Notes: generated from the letters alone by a model not told the origin. 64,000 nt of DNA from Escarpia spicata (GCA_963995525.1 OZ023206.1:65977304-66041303); one strand, 5' to 3'. Shown: positions 39,738-51,494, counted from the first letter of the stretch. Translations and numbers: made by a program.

Positions 39738-40130
39738 ATGGACGACAGATTTTGTGAAAAATATACAGATAAAATTAATGAAAATGTGTCTATTTCAACA
39801 AACAATCAGTGTATATTGTGGACAGGCTGCACAAAAGGCACAGACGTGAAATACGGAGCAGTTAACTGCAAGTTTAGATGTGGCAATAGACGTACCATCA
39901 CGGCACACCGGTTAAGCTATATGCTGTATCACAGGAGAACATTTATAAGAGCGAATCTAGATGCTTCACACCTCTGCCACAATAGTCTCTGTGTGACAGC
40001 CACACATGTCAGCCTGGAACCACACCGTGTCAACAATGAAAGAATGAGTGAAATCAGGCGAATGTCGTGGTCATGGCATTTACCCTGCATGCATGTTAGA
40101 TTTAAAATTAAATCCATAAAAAAATGGTGA
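39738..40130 (+). CDS. His-Me finger (I-PpoI/HNH-type) nuclease with zinc-binding loop
   Basis: The 130-residue frame carries the signature of the zinc-binding loop region of homing endonucleases. It has CILWTGC (Cys25, Cys31), KYGAVNC, HRLSYMLYHRR, then SHLCHNSLCV (His78, Cys80, His81, Asn82, Cys85), then a His at 90 and SLEPHRVNNERM (Asn99/Asn100). His78 with the later Asn is the expected beta-beta-alpha metal catalytic pair, and the Cys/His set would bind zinc. ATG 39738 lies 44 bases past the right inverted-repeat arm. In animals such proteins are usually encoded by mobile elements. The C-terminal 20 residues are basic. It looks intact, with no visible intron; partner genes are not recognised. 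Confidence 0.7.
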   Translation: MDDRFCEKYTDKINENVSISTNNQCILWTGCTKGTDVKYGAVNCKFRCGNRRTITAHRLSYMLYHRRTFIRANLDASHLCHNSLCVTATHVSLEPHRVNNERMSEIRRMSWSWHLPCMHVRFKIKSIKKW

Positions 40131-40554
40131 ACATTTTTTCGGGAGTTCGTGTACGATGAACTTTTCCGAAGTGTGATCGTTACGACTGGTCACTGATATA
40201 TGTGGACATCAGTCAGCCCCTGCTGTCACTGATGTAGCATTGCATCGTGCCGATTGATCGTGGTACTCAAGATGTTCGTGGTGCTCGTAGTCTGATTGTG
40301 TTCGCATGAATGTCGGCAGGCAGATAGTATAATGTGTGTTGGATGGTCTAAGTCTTCGCATTGTGTTTGCATGGATGATGGTCAGTTTGCAGCCCAAGTA
40401 GACGCTGCAGAAATACAGAATGTCGTATTGTTATAATGTTGTGTATGCTCGTTGTGTTCGTGTGTTCGTGTGTATGTGTGTATGTGTGTTTGTTTACTCT
40501 CTGCTTGCGTAAGAATGATTAGCCGATTTTCGTGACCTTAACGAATATGGGTGA
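40131..40554. other. No supported gene
   Basis: TG-rich non-coding sequence (GTGTTCGTGTGTATGTGTGTATGTGTG at about 40457). It may contain the untranslated end of the split transposase gene. Confidence 0.35.
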
Positions 40555-41012
40555 TCAGTACGATTTTTCTGGTGGATGTCGGCGCTTCCTTCTCACTGGT
40601 GTAACTGCCTTTGCTGTAACAGCTACTGTTGTTACTGAATGACTTGCTGGTTTGGGATCAAGTTGACTCTTTCTGGAGATGTCGTCTTGGCATCTCCGTC
40701 GTTTCGCCCTAATGTAGTCTCTCACCCTCTTTGGTGGCTCGTCTGTGTGGCGCACCGATGGCCGTCAGGCATATTGTCGTTGGTAAGCTACATCTAGCTG
40801 GATCCGTTTAACAGCGCGAGCAACTCTTCCGCCCTTCGTAATGGGACACTGTACGTTTTCAAATTTTCGTAGCATTGAATCTCCAGCACCGTAGTTTAGG
40901 CGATCGATGACTGAACACACACGTCCCAGTGCTTTTCGACTGAATTTAATGTTCTTAGGTACCGATGCGGAATAAGCTCTGTTTGTAGATTCATTTGGAT
41001 TTGTTGTTAGTC
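40555..41012 (-). pseudogene. Transposase gene, C-terminal part (segment 3 of 3)
   Basis: On the - strand, 41012-40772 encodes NRAYSASVPKNIKFSRKALG, then CSVIDRLNYGAGDSMLRKF and CPITKGGRVARAVKRIQLD. The frame, closed by a TGA near 40768, is followed by a basic tail (PKRVRDYIRAKRRR) to 40555. This continues, in the right order, the residues that break off at the tail of LINE copy 1 (45105). The pattern fits the C-terminus of a Mutator-like transposase family common in marine invertebrates; the family name is from memory. Confidence 0.6.
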
Positions 41013-41024
41013 TGCGTCGAAACC

Positions 41025-42121
41025 ATGGAGGAAGGATTCACCTTTCAGTGCATTGGATGTTGGAAGTTGGAGTGTTTGCAGAAGGAGATAGTTAGGTTGA
41101 CAGATATTGTGAAGGGAATGGAGATGGGAATTAGCAAGGAGGCAGGTCGAATGGAAAGAGAAGACAGGGAGAGAGATGAGGATACTGCAAGACTGAAGGA
41201 GAATAGCAGTGGCAAGAAAACTGAGGAAAGGAGATTGAGAGGAGAGAAGGTGATTGGAGGGGAAGAAATTGGAAAATCGACAACAGAAAACGTGACAAGC
41301 GTGAAGGTGACAGGGAAGAAAGTGACTGTAGAGAAGGAGGGAGGGAAGATGGAACGGGAGAGGAGAGAGGAAAATGAGACGGGACGAAAGAAGGACGTGA
41401 GAGCAAATGTGATAGAAGAGATGTCGATAAAAGGGACGCTGACAGGAGGAAAGGTGACAAGAGAAAAAGCGACAAGAAAGAATGGATCGGAAGAGAATGT
41501 GACAGGAGAGAAGACGGCAGGGGGAAAGACAACAACCAGACAGATGCAAACCGAAGAAGGAGCTATTCTAAGGCAGTGATTGAGGGGGCAATGAGGAAAG
41601 AGAGGGTGTTTATGGGTGACTCCATTATGAGAAAGACGGACAAGACACTGAGCGAGGGGAAGGACATCGTTGTTTGTTTACCGGGGGCTAGGATTGAACA
41701 TGTAACTGACAGGGTAGAGAAGGTATTGGGACATGGCAAGGGGGGGTCTATACTGGTACATATAGGAACAAATAATGCAGACAGGGAGGGAACAACTGCG
41801 ATAGTACAGAAGTATAGACAGTTAGTGAGGAAGCTAAAGAAGACGAGAGTCGAACAGGTTATTTTGTCAGGAATTTTGCCAGTGATGGGAGGAAGGGGGG
41901 CAACGTATAGAAACTGCAAGAGGATGGCGATCAATGCACTAGCTGAGCAGATGTGTGAAGAAGAGGGGGTGGGATTCACAGATTTATGGGGATACTTTGT
42001 TGGGAGGGAAGATATGTACATGAGAAATGGCCTCCATCTTAGTGGAAAGGGGGCAGCAGTTTTCACAGAGAATCTGCTGCAATCTGTTGACAGTGGGACA
42101 GGTTGCATCTGTTTAAACTAG
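41025..42121 (+). CDS. LINE ORF1: coiled-coil region plus SGNH/GDSL esterase, in two overlapping frames
   Basis: ATG at 41025 (ACCATGG, strong context) starts a protein with a Cys pair and leucine heptads (CIGCWKLECLQKEIVRLTDIV), then a very charged Lys/Glu/Arg/Thr stretch to a TGA at 41579. The esterase half lies in the +2 register from before 41576 to 42121. It has the Ser motif MGDSIMRK, the GTNN block (HIGTNN) and a C-terminal Leu-His block (NGLHLSGKGA). CR1-type ORF1 proteins are known to carry such esterases, thought to help membrane or RNP association. The register change in the Lys/Glu-rich stretch is probably a single indel. Confidence 0.75.
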
Positions 42122-42230
42122 ATTCGCAGGGGGGACTCACAGAAAAGCCTGAAAATGGAGGCATAGATAAAGACAGCACAAATAAATCAACAAATAACAG
42201 TCTGGAAAACTCTTCTGAAGCTGGATATAA

Positions 42231-44999
42231 ATGTGTTTGTTTAAATGCAAGGAGTATAGTAAAAAAAGAAATGAACTAAACATTATGGTAGAAGATATTG
42301 ACCCTCATATAATAGGTATAACCGAATCCTGGACCACCACCGATATATCAGATGCTGAATTGGGACTGACAGGATATGTAATGTTTAGAAAAGATAGAAT
42401 AGGAAGAAAGGGAGGTGGAGTTATTTTATATATTAAAGAATCTATTCAGGCTTATGAAATAAAATTAGAAAGAGAAGCAGATTGCGAAGAAGCTGTTTGG
42501 TGTAACATAGTTACAGGAAACTCAACGTTAACAGTTGGGTTAGTTTATCGAAGTCCAAACATAAGCATAGAAGAGAATGAAAAAATACAAAACGCTATAA
42601 GGGAAGTAAGCAAACGGGACTGTATTAGTATGGGGGATTTTAACCATGGGCATATACAATGGAAATCTCTACAGAGTATGGGGAGAGAGGACCACAAGTT
42701 TTTAGTTTTAGTTCAAGATACATTCCTTTCTCAACATGTGCTAAAACCAACCAGGGGTGAGAATGTGTTAGACATAGTTTTGTCCTCACAGAATGAATTA
42801 GTTGACAATGTCAAGATATGTGAGCCACTGGGGAGTAGCGATCACAACCAGATACATTTTACCATCAAAGTAAAATAAGAAAGGAATAGCAAAAAGCAGT
42901 ATAGGAGAAATTTCCACAAAGGAAGGTATAAGGACATGAGGAAATATTTAGCAAAGATAGACTGGAATAAGACACTGAAAAATAAGACGGCAACAGAATG
43001 CTGGAATATATTAAAGAGTGAAATTAAGTGCATAATCGATAAATTTGTACCCTTCAGAAAACAAGGAAAACGGTCCAAAAAGAAACACTTATCGATAGAA
43101 GCCATTAGAAAAATTAAGTATAAACAAATGATGTGGAAGTCATATAGATGTACTGGAAATGATGAAGACTACAACAATTATAAAGAAGCATTTAACCAAG
43201 CTACAGCTGAAATTAGAAATTCAAAGAGAAGCTATGAACAACAATTAGCTAGTAATATAAAACATGACAGCCAGAGTTTTTATGCGTATGTTCGAAGCAA
43301 ACAGAAAGTTCAAGATAAGGTCGGTCCTCTAGAAGATGGTGCTGGAAATATAATATCAGAGGGATTCATAATGGCAGAAGACCTGAATGAGTACTTTAGT
43401 TCAGTGTTTACCAGGGAAGATATTAGTTCACTGCCAATACCAGAGGCTAAGTTCAAGGGGACAGTTTCAGACTATTTAGGACAATTAATTGTAACCCCGG
43501 AAATGGTAGCTAAGAAAATAAGGGCTATGAAGGAAAATAAATCACCTGGAGTGGATGGTATTCCACCCAAACTACTATTGGAAATTGTAGAACAAATTAA
43601 CATACCACTTGCAACAGTTTTCAACTTGTCATTAGAAGAGGGAGTGGTTCCTTTAGAATGGAAAGAAGCAAACATTATACCGTTATTCAAAAAAGGTTCG
43701 AGAAACAAGTCAGAGAACTATAGACCAGTGAGTTTAACATCAGTGATTTGTAAATTATTAGAAAGACTAATTAAAGATCACATGGTGGATTTTCTTGTTA
43801 AACAAAACTTGATAAACCCATCTCAACATGGTTTTTTTAAAGCGAGGTCATGCTTAACAAATATGTTATGTTTTTTGGAAGACATCACTAAGTGGGTAGA
43901 TGAGGGATCACCACTAGATATCGTCTACTTAGATTTTCAAAAAGCTTTTGACAAAGTACCACATCAAAGATTACTGCTTAAACTAAAGGCCCATGGCATA
44001 GGAAATGGTATAATAAACTGGATAGAACAATGGCTGATTGACAGAAGACAACGTGTAGTAGTTGATGGGGAGGCTTCAAACTGGAAATCGGTATTGAGTG
44101 GGGTACCACAGGGATCAGTATTAGGTCCTATATTATTCTTAATATACATCAACGATTTGGATGATGAAATAACAAGCAAGGTGTTAAAATTTGCGGATGA
44201 TACAAAAGTGTTTAGAAGGATTAAAAGTGATGGAGATAGACAGCATTTACAAGATGATCTTGACAGGTTGATCAAATGGTCTGAAAAGTGGCAAATTATG
44301 TTCAATTTTGGGAAATGTAAATGCCTCCACATAGGACACGGGAACGAAGAGGTAGAATATACAATGGGGGGTACTGTACTAAGTACTACTATAAAAGAAA
44401 AGGACTTAGGGTTAACCGTTAGTGCTGATATGAAGATTTCAGAGCAGTGCGGAATTGCAGCTTCAAAGGGAAATCAAATCCTTGGATTAATTAGGCGAAA
44501 CATAACGTATAAGGAAAAAGAGCTAATAATACCGCTGTACAAAACAATAGTTAGGCCTCATTTAGAATATTGTATTCAAGCGTGGAGGCCATATCGCAGG
44601 AAGGACATAAATATGCTAGAAAGAGTGCAGAGGAGAGCAACTAAAATGATACAAAATCTGAGGGATCTTAGTTATGAAATACGCCTAAAAAAATGCGGTT
44701 TAACAACACTAGAGACCAGGAGATTGAGAGGAGATCAGATAGAAGTGTTTAAAATATTGAAGGGTTATGAAAATATTGATAGAAATATGTTTTTCTCAGT
44801 TAAGAAAGATAGAAGGACTAGAGGACATGATCTTGCATTAGCAAAGGAGCAGAGTAGATTGGATATAAGAAAGTTTTCATTTTCACAAAGGACTGTAAAT
44901 GAATGGAACAGATTACCTGCTGATTGTGTGGGTGCTAGTAGCGTGAATATGTTTAAAAATAAAATCGACACATACCTCAGACGGGCGGGATACACATAG
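42231..44999 (+). CDS. LINE ORF2: APE endonuclease + reverse transcriptase (copy 1, one in-frame stop)
   Basis: Endonuclease 42231-42878: CLNARS-like start just upstream, IIGITESW, GLVYRSPN, MGDFNHGHIQW and LGSSDHNQI, so all catalytic blocks are present. A single TAA at 42876-42878 (a Ser codon in copy 2) interrupts it. RT: NKSPGVDGIPPKLL, ENYRPVSLTSVICKLLERL, VYLDFQKAFDKVPHQRLL, SGVPQGSVLGPILFLIYIND and KFADDTKVFRRI. The CR1/L2-group C-terminus (RLDIRKFSFSQRTVNEWNRL) ends at 44999. About 17 of 687 residues differ from copy 2. The product nicks target DNA and primes reverse transcription there. Confidence 0.9.
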
Positions 45000-45104
45000 A
45001 TAAAAAGGTCGGACTCTCGATAAGCCAAGGGCTTCCTTGTCCACCTGCTACCTAGAGTTCATTCTCTGGGTGGCAATCTTGTTAAATCTTGTTAAATCTT
45101 GTCG

Positions 45105-46366
45105 TGTCATTTGAAGTGCGGCATTGCCAAAACGCATTTCAATCAGTCCTTGAAGTGTTGCTCGATCACTGTCTGTCATATTTAGTCGCGTGAGGCCGCA
45201 GGCCTTCAAATGCTGTGAGGTACTCCACCAATGCTTGCGACCACCACGGCAGACAATTGCATGACTGCGACAGTTTCTGCACGAGCCAGAATAGCAGTCG
45301 AGTGTGGCTTGAATGATGTCCGGCATACGTCTAGTTATAACTGTTGTGTCACTGTCGTGATGTATGTGGACACTTGTGTAGATCTTCTGGCATCTTGTTT
45401 TCACATCTTCCGCAAACATTCTTCTGTTTTCTGCTCGCCTTGCAGCAGTTTCTCCTGGAAACATCTTGGGGGAGAATGATGCTTTCATGATATGACGAAA
45501 TTGCGTTTGAGACAGATGCGTCGTATCGGATTGCCTCTGTGTCTCCATACCTGCTGACATTGCATCTTGTACACCTCGCGATGCTAATGCATCACCGTCT
45601 GTAGCAACATACTTGATTGCAACGTCATGTTGTGCTAAACTGTCGCCAATTTTTTTCTCAAATTCTGTACTCGGACAGCGGATCTGTTGCTTGCACATTG
45701 GCCGTGCAACCAGCATGGCCAGGACAGGTGACACTGAAACCCTTGTTCCGAAGTGAAGATCCTAGTTTACACAGCTTGTTGTCCATCCAGAAAGCTATGA
45801 TTTCCTTTTCACCGGTTTGCCAACTGATTGCAGTTCCCAAAGCCTGTGACGCATTCTGCCCACCACAGCTGTAAGTGTTTTTGAGATTTGTGGAGTTGTA
45901 CCGAACATCGACGCTTATGTTAATCGGAGCATCTTCTGGCAGACCATGCAGAGTGTTGGTCTATTTTGTTTTCTGTCTTCTCCTGTGTAAGTCTCTTTTG
46001 CGGTGACAGTTGCGACCTTGTTTGCAGTTCTCTGTAATCCTGTGCGACTAGGTGGTGGTGTGTCCATTGCAGCTAGAATGTGACGGATCTTTGTGGTCCC
46101 TATAGTCGAATCCTGGAGACCGACGTGAAGTGCGACATTAGTTGTAGCAGCTCGCTGACCAATACGTCCAGTACTGACCTCAGTGTACAGTTTGTACATG
46201 CGCGAAATATAGTCACAATTTGTACATCGGAGTGATTGCTTCCAACAGAGACCAATCTGTTGTTCATGGTATATTTGAAATTGTGGAGAAGTGCATGTCG
46301 TCTTGCAGGCGTGCTCAGTGTAACATTCATTCCACATCTGAGCACTCTTGTCCATGTTTAGCAGAC
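45105..46366 (-). pseudogene. Transposase gene, middle part (segment 2 of 3)
   Basis: Read on the - strand in three registers. 46366-45930 encodes MDKSAQMWNECYTEH, WKQSLRCTNCDYISRMYKLY, then RIGQRAATTNVALHVGLQD and KIRHILAAMDTPPPS. 45930-45658 encodes INISVDVRYNST and an aspartate/Trp-containing block (EKEIIAFWMDNKLC...HAGCTANV). 45734-45105 encodes KYVATDGDALASRGVQDAM and CYSGSCRNCRSHAIVCRGG. The order and the DGDA, Cys-x2-Cys blocks fit a Mutator-like transposase family. Two frameshifts plus two LINE insertions destroy it. Confidence 0.62.
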
Positions 46367-49068
46367 GTTTAACAAGATTTAACAAGATTTAACAAGATTG
46401 CCACCCAGAGAATTAACTCTAGGTAGCAGGTGGACAAGGAAGCCCTTGGCTTTTCGAGAGTCCGACCTTTTTATCTATGTGTATCCCGCCCGTCTGAGGT
46501 ATGTGTCGATTTTATTTTTAAACATATTCACGCTACTAGCACCCACACAATCAGCAGGTAATCTGTTCCATTCATTTACAGTCCTTTGTGAAAATGAAAA
46601 CTTTCTTATATCCAATCTACTCTGCTCCTTTGCTAATGCAAGATCATGTCCTCTAGTCCTTCTATCTTTCTTAACTGAGAAAAACATATTTCTATCAATA
46701 TTTTCATAACCCTTCAATATTTTAAACACTTCTATCTGATCTCCTCTCAATCTCCTGGTCTCTAGTGTTGTTAAACCGCATTTTTTTAGGCGTATTTCAT
46801 AACTAAGATCCCTCAGATTTTGTATCATTTTAGTTGCTCTCCTCTGCACTCTTTCTAGCATATCTATGTCCTTCCTGCGATATGGCCTCCACGCTTGAAT
46901 ACAATATTCTAAATGAGGCCTAACTATTGTTTTGTACAGCGGTATTATTAGCTCTTTTTCCTTATACGTTATGTTTCGCCTAATTAATCCAAGGATTTGA
47001 TTTCCTTTTGAAGCTGCAATTCCGCACTGCTCTGAAATCTTCATATCAGCACTAACGGTTAACCCTAAGTCCTTTTCTTTAACAGTAGTACTTAGTACAG
47101 TACCCCCCATTGTATATTCTACCTCTTCGTTCCCATGTCCTATGTGGAGGCATTTACATTTCCCAAAATTGAACATCATTTGCCATTTTTCAGACCATTT
47201 CATCAACCTGTCAAGATCATCTTGTAAATGCTGTCTATCTCCATCACTTTTAATCCTTCTAAACACTTTTGTATCATCCGCAAATTTCAACACCTTGCTT
47301 GTTATTTCATCATCCAAATCGTTGATGTATATTAAGAATAATATAGGACCTAATACTGATCCCTGTGGTACCCCACTCAATACCGATTTCCAGTTTGAAG
47401 CCTCCCCATCAACTACTACACGTTGTCTTCTGTCAATCAGCCATTGTTCTATCCAGTTTATTATACCATTTCCTATGCCATGGGCCTTTAGTTTAAGCAG
47501 TAATCTTTGATGTGGTACTTTGTCAAAAGCTTTTTGAAAATCTAAGTAGACGATATCTACTGGTGTTCCCTCATCTACCCACTTAGTGATGTCTTCCAAA
47601 AAACATAACATATTTGTTAAGCATGACCTCGCTTTAAAAAAACCATGTTGAGATGGGTTTATCAAGTTTTGTTTAACAAGAAAATCCACCATGTGATCTT
47701 TAATTAGTCTTTCTAATAATTTACAAATCACTGATGTTAAACTCACTGGTCTATAGTTCTCTGACTTGTTTCTCGAACCTTTTTTGAATAACGGTATAAT
47801 GTTTGCTTCTTTCCATTCTAAAGGAACCACTCCCTTTTCTAATGACAAGTTGAAAACTGTTGCAAGTGGTATGCTAATTTGTTCTACAATTTCCAATAGT
47901 AGTTTGGGTGGAATACCATCCACTCCAGGTGATTTATTTTCCTTCATAGCCCTTATTTTCTTAGCTACCATTTCCGGGGTTACAATTAATTGTCCTAAAT
48001 AGTCTGAATCTGCCCCCTTGAACTTAGCCTCTGGTATTGGCAGTGAACTAATATCTTCCCTGGTATACACTGAACTAAAGTACTCATTCAGGTCTTCTGC
48101 CATTATGAATCCCTCTGATATCATATTTCCAGCACTATCTTCTAGAGGACCGACCTTATCTTGAACTTTCTGTTTGCTTCGAACATACGCATAAAAACTC
48201 TTGCTGTCATGTTTTATATTACTAGCTAATTGTTGTTCATAGCTTCTCTTTGAATTTCTAATTTCAGCTGTAGCTTGGTTAAGTGCTTCTTTATAATTGT
48301 TGTAGTCTTCATCATTTCCAGTACATCTATATGACTTCCACATCATTTGTTTATACTTAATTTTTCTAATGGCTTCTTTCGATAAGTGTTTCTTTTTGGA
48401 CCGTTTTCCTTGTTTTTTGAAGGGTACAAATTTATCGATTATGCACTTAATTTCACTCTTTAATATATTCCAGCATTCTGTTGCCGTCTTATTTTTCAGT
48501 GTCTTATTCCAGTCTATCTTTGCTAAATATTTCCTCATGTCCTTATACCTTCCTTTGTGGAAATTTCTCCTATACTGCTTTTTGCTATTCCTTTCTGATT
48601 TTACTTTGATGGTAAAATGTATCTGGTTGTGATCGCTACTCCCCAGTGGCTCACATATCTTGACATTGTCAACTAATTCATTCTGTGAGGACAAAACTAT
48701 GTCTAATACATTCTCACCCCTGGTTGGTTCTAGCACATGTTGAGAAAGGAATGTATCTTGAACTAAAACTAAAAACTTGTGGTCCTCTCTCCCCATACTC
48801 TGTAGAGATTTCCATTGTATATGCCCATGGTTAAAATCCCCCATAATAATACAGTCCCGTTTGCTTACTTCCCTTATAGCGTTTTGTATTTTTTCATTCT
48901 CTTCTATGCTTATGTTTGGACTTCGATAAACTAACCCAACTGTTAACGTTGAGTTTCCTGTAACTATGTTACACCAAACAGCTTCTTCGCAATCTGCTTC
49001 TCTTTCTAATTTTATTTCATAAGCCTGAATAGATTCTTTAATATATAAAATAACTCCACCTCCCTTTC
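46367..49068 (-). mobile_element. CR1-like LINE copy 2, 5'-truncated
   Basis: Starts inside the endonuclease (at the GGGVILYI block, about 49065) and runs to the 3' tail (ATTTAACAAG repeats on +, 46369-46399). It interrupts the transposase between segments 1 and 2. 5' truncation is the usual outcome of target-primed reverse transcription. Confidence 0.88.
46475..49065 (-). CDS. LINE ORF2, copy 2: uninterrupted endonuclease remainder + reverse transcriptase
   Basis: From the truncated endonuclease (GLVYRSPN, MGDFNHGHIQW, SSDHNQIH) through the RT (KFADDTKVFRR) to the C-terminus at 46475 there is no stop or frameshift. Where copy 1 has TAA this copy has a Ser codon. It lacks the first 60 or so endonuclease residues and ORF1, so it cannot move by itself, but it is young. 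Confidence 0.88.
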
Positions 49069-49485
49069 CGTATCTCGGAACCTCCTTGATTTTCGTCTGG
49101 CTGGAGGTAGATGTCTGTTAAATCTGGGCATCGGCCGCGGTCGTAGAATTGTGCTATTGCCAGGCCTGCCGTCAGCATCGGGTACCGTTAACAGTCCACC
49201 AGAAGTTTCTTGTACGACTCTTGAAAAGTCAGCCATGCCGAGTCGTGGCATCCATACATGACTGTGTGGTGTTTCTGTTGATTCACCATGCATTGATTCA
49301 AAATATGGGTGGCCTTTTTGGAAAACGCGCCGATTTCTCCTCATTTCTCCAACAGACGGTGTCTTCCTATCACTACGTTTGCTAAGTTTACCAGTCTCAT
49401 AATTTGCAGTCTCCTTCATTGTAATAATGCAGAATAATCCCGGCAGAATCACAGTTGAAAGGGACAAACCGTTATTTGAAATCAC
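49067..49485 (-). pseudogene. Transposase gene, N-terminal part (segment 1 of 3)
   Basis: The likely start is the ATG at about 49420 (METANYETGKLSKRSDRK-like, basic). Then come MRRNRRVFQKGHPYFES, TPHSHVWMPRL and a shift of register near 49140, after which PDLTDIYLQPDENQGGSEI leads up to the LINE junction at about 49067 and resumes at 46366. Typical N-terminus of the same transposase family (basic stretch, KGH, then L..I.....N). Confidence 0.55.
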
Positions 49486-49950
49486 AGACTTCTAATGAGT
49501 CTGAAAGTCCAAATCACAGTGACAGAACTTGGGTGTGATAAGAAGGGTGATTAAACAATCTTTTTCTGTTTACTTAGCTAATTAAACACACCTGAAGAGG
49601 TTGGGAGCAACCCTAATGACATCTTGGCAGAGTGACTACTGGCATTCAGCTCCTAGGCCCAGGCTGCCAGGACATACTGTCACCTGACTTGATCAGTACT
49701 CAATCAGGCAAGTGCCACAGTGTATTGAATGTCTACTAATTGGGTTGTGTAATACTGTGCAATTGAACTCATTACGACGTCTGGCCTTTGAAGAATCCAC
49801 ACTTTAAGGTCATATATCATGTATAATTACAGTTGTCTAATAGGGAAAAGGTAAAAAATCAATATAAATCTAAATGCAACATAACAACTGCCTGTGTGTG
49901 ATATGTTTACAGAACACATACTGGACTTTCTGGAAAACAGGGTTAAGTCT
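49486..49950. other. No recognisable gene; upstream side of the transposase relic
   Basis: AT-balanced non-coding DNA. May contain the terminal inverted repeat of the transposon, but no partner could be found by eye. Confidence 0.3.
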
Positions 49951-49954
49951 TCAT

Positions 49955-50765
49955 ATATCAAGGTTGTGGTCAGAGCCAACATTTCCCCCTCGGTAGGTTC
50001 GGACGTTCTATAGAAATCAATCTCATTCGATGTATTGCCATCTGGTGAGATCCAGGTTTTCTTGTGAATGCGTTCATGTTTGAAGAAGGTGTTGCCAATG
50101 CTGATACCACTGGCGGTGCTCATCGAGAGCAATCGTTCACCGTTATCATTCGTATTTCCAGCTGAACCGTAAGGTCCAACCGTAGTATACATTTCTCTTC
50201 TGTCTCCATCCAGCTTCGCGTTAAAGTCTCCTACCACCACTTTTATGTCAACGCTTGGTATCTCGTCAAGCACGTTCTGGAGTTGGTCGTCAAAGGTGTC
50301 CTTTTCCTCGTCTGTGGCGACTTCGGTTGGGGCATGTACTTGCACTACGGTGACTTTGACATGTCTGGTGTTGAACCTCGCTGTGATGATGCGTTCACCA
50401 ACTGGCTTCCACCCTATCAGTGCTTTTGTAGTATCCTTATTCATGATGATGCCAACTCTATGGATGTGGTGATCTTCATTTCCGGAGCAGAGTACAGTTT
50501 TATCTCCGCTGTTGGAGCGTCCCTGTCCTGTCCATCTCATCTCGCTTACACCTAGAATATCTAGATGGTAAGCCTTCATTCCCTTCAGCACTTGCTCCAT
50601 CCGCCCGCTCTGGAAGAGCGTTCGAACGTTCCATGTGCCTACTCTGGTGTTAGTTTTGGCGTTAAAGATATGGTTCATCGAGGGTCGAGCTTCCTGACGG
50701 CTTTCACTCCCTGTCATAGATACATCTGTAGGTGAGGATACATCTGTAGATGCAGATGCATCCAC
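49955..50765 (-). pseudogene. APE endonuclease fragment of a non-LTR retrotransposon (CFDP2/RTE-like type)
   Basis: On the - strand: TRVGTWNVRTLFQSGRMEQV, LDILGVSEMRWTGQG, VHAPTEVATDEEKDTFDDQL, VVVGDFNAKLDGDR and SNEIDFY. The catalytic GSDHN block appears only in a shifted register at about 49975. This is the endonuclease annotated in many genomes as 'craniofacial development protein 2-like'. No RT follows directly; a matching RT lies at 37.5-38.9 kb. Confidence 0.78.
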
Positions 50766-51490
50766 ATTTATAGATGTGCCTTCTATTCTTCCCCAAAAAA
50801 GTGTACCGGAATGGCTTCTTCTCGTCGTTTCTGTAGTAGGATTTGTTTTTACGGGGTAGGGTTACTGGCCCTAGGCCCAACCCTCCTCCTTTTTCAACCT
50901 GGCTTGGGACAGGCTATGGCAATAAAGTATCTATATAATGTATATATCTATCTATGAGGTATTCATGTTTATTACGACATCCAAATGGAACATTTTAAAA
51001 CGTATCCGTTGTTTTCACAAATATTGACCAATGATATTGACATTGTATGTCGTCTTGCATATACACCAAGCAAAATAGGTAGGCAATGTTGTTTTGGATA
51101 TCAATTAAAAGGATAAAACGAATGACGTTTGCCATAGATTGTGCAAAGTATGAGAACGTGTCATACAGAAAACTTGCTAACATTTGGAGTTGAGTATTAG
51201 TCATGAATGCGAGAATAAACCCATTCGCGTGTATGTTTTTTTCTAAAGGAAATATTATTGGTGGCATTCAGATAGCATTAGAAACTTTCATTTTATGTAT
51301 TTGTACAACAAAACAGTGTACTTTGTTACCGAAGGTGACGGGTGTCGTATCAGTGTGATTTTCCGTCGGACGCCACACCAAAGTGGTTGAAGTGGTGTTC
51401 ACAATACTTTAGGTTGAAGAACTATAACATGTTAGCTATCTGAAAACAAAAGGTATGTTAGACAATATTTTTATTTTGTCGGTTTCATTT
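50766..51490. other. LINE 5' leader remnant and non-coding sequence
   Basis: 50820-50960 (GGTTACTGGCCCTAGGCCCAACC, CTGGCTTGGGACAGGCTATGGC) looks like untranslated leader of the same LINE group. The rest shows no gene. Confidence 0.4.
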
Positions 51491-51494
51491 GCCC

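Larger units (their letters stand above)
41014..45104 (+). mobile_element. CR1-like LINE copy 1, near full length
   Basis: Contains ORF1 and ORF2 in order, a short 3' UTR and a (CTTGTTAAAT)n tail at 45078-45101. It interrupts the transposase gene: transposase residues stop at 45105 and resume at 41012. One premature stop in ORF2 and one frame change in ORF1 are the only obvious lesions. Its last 2.7 kb is an inverted copy of 46369-49068. Confidence 0.88.
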
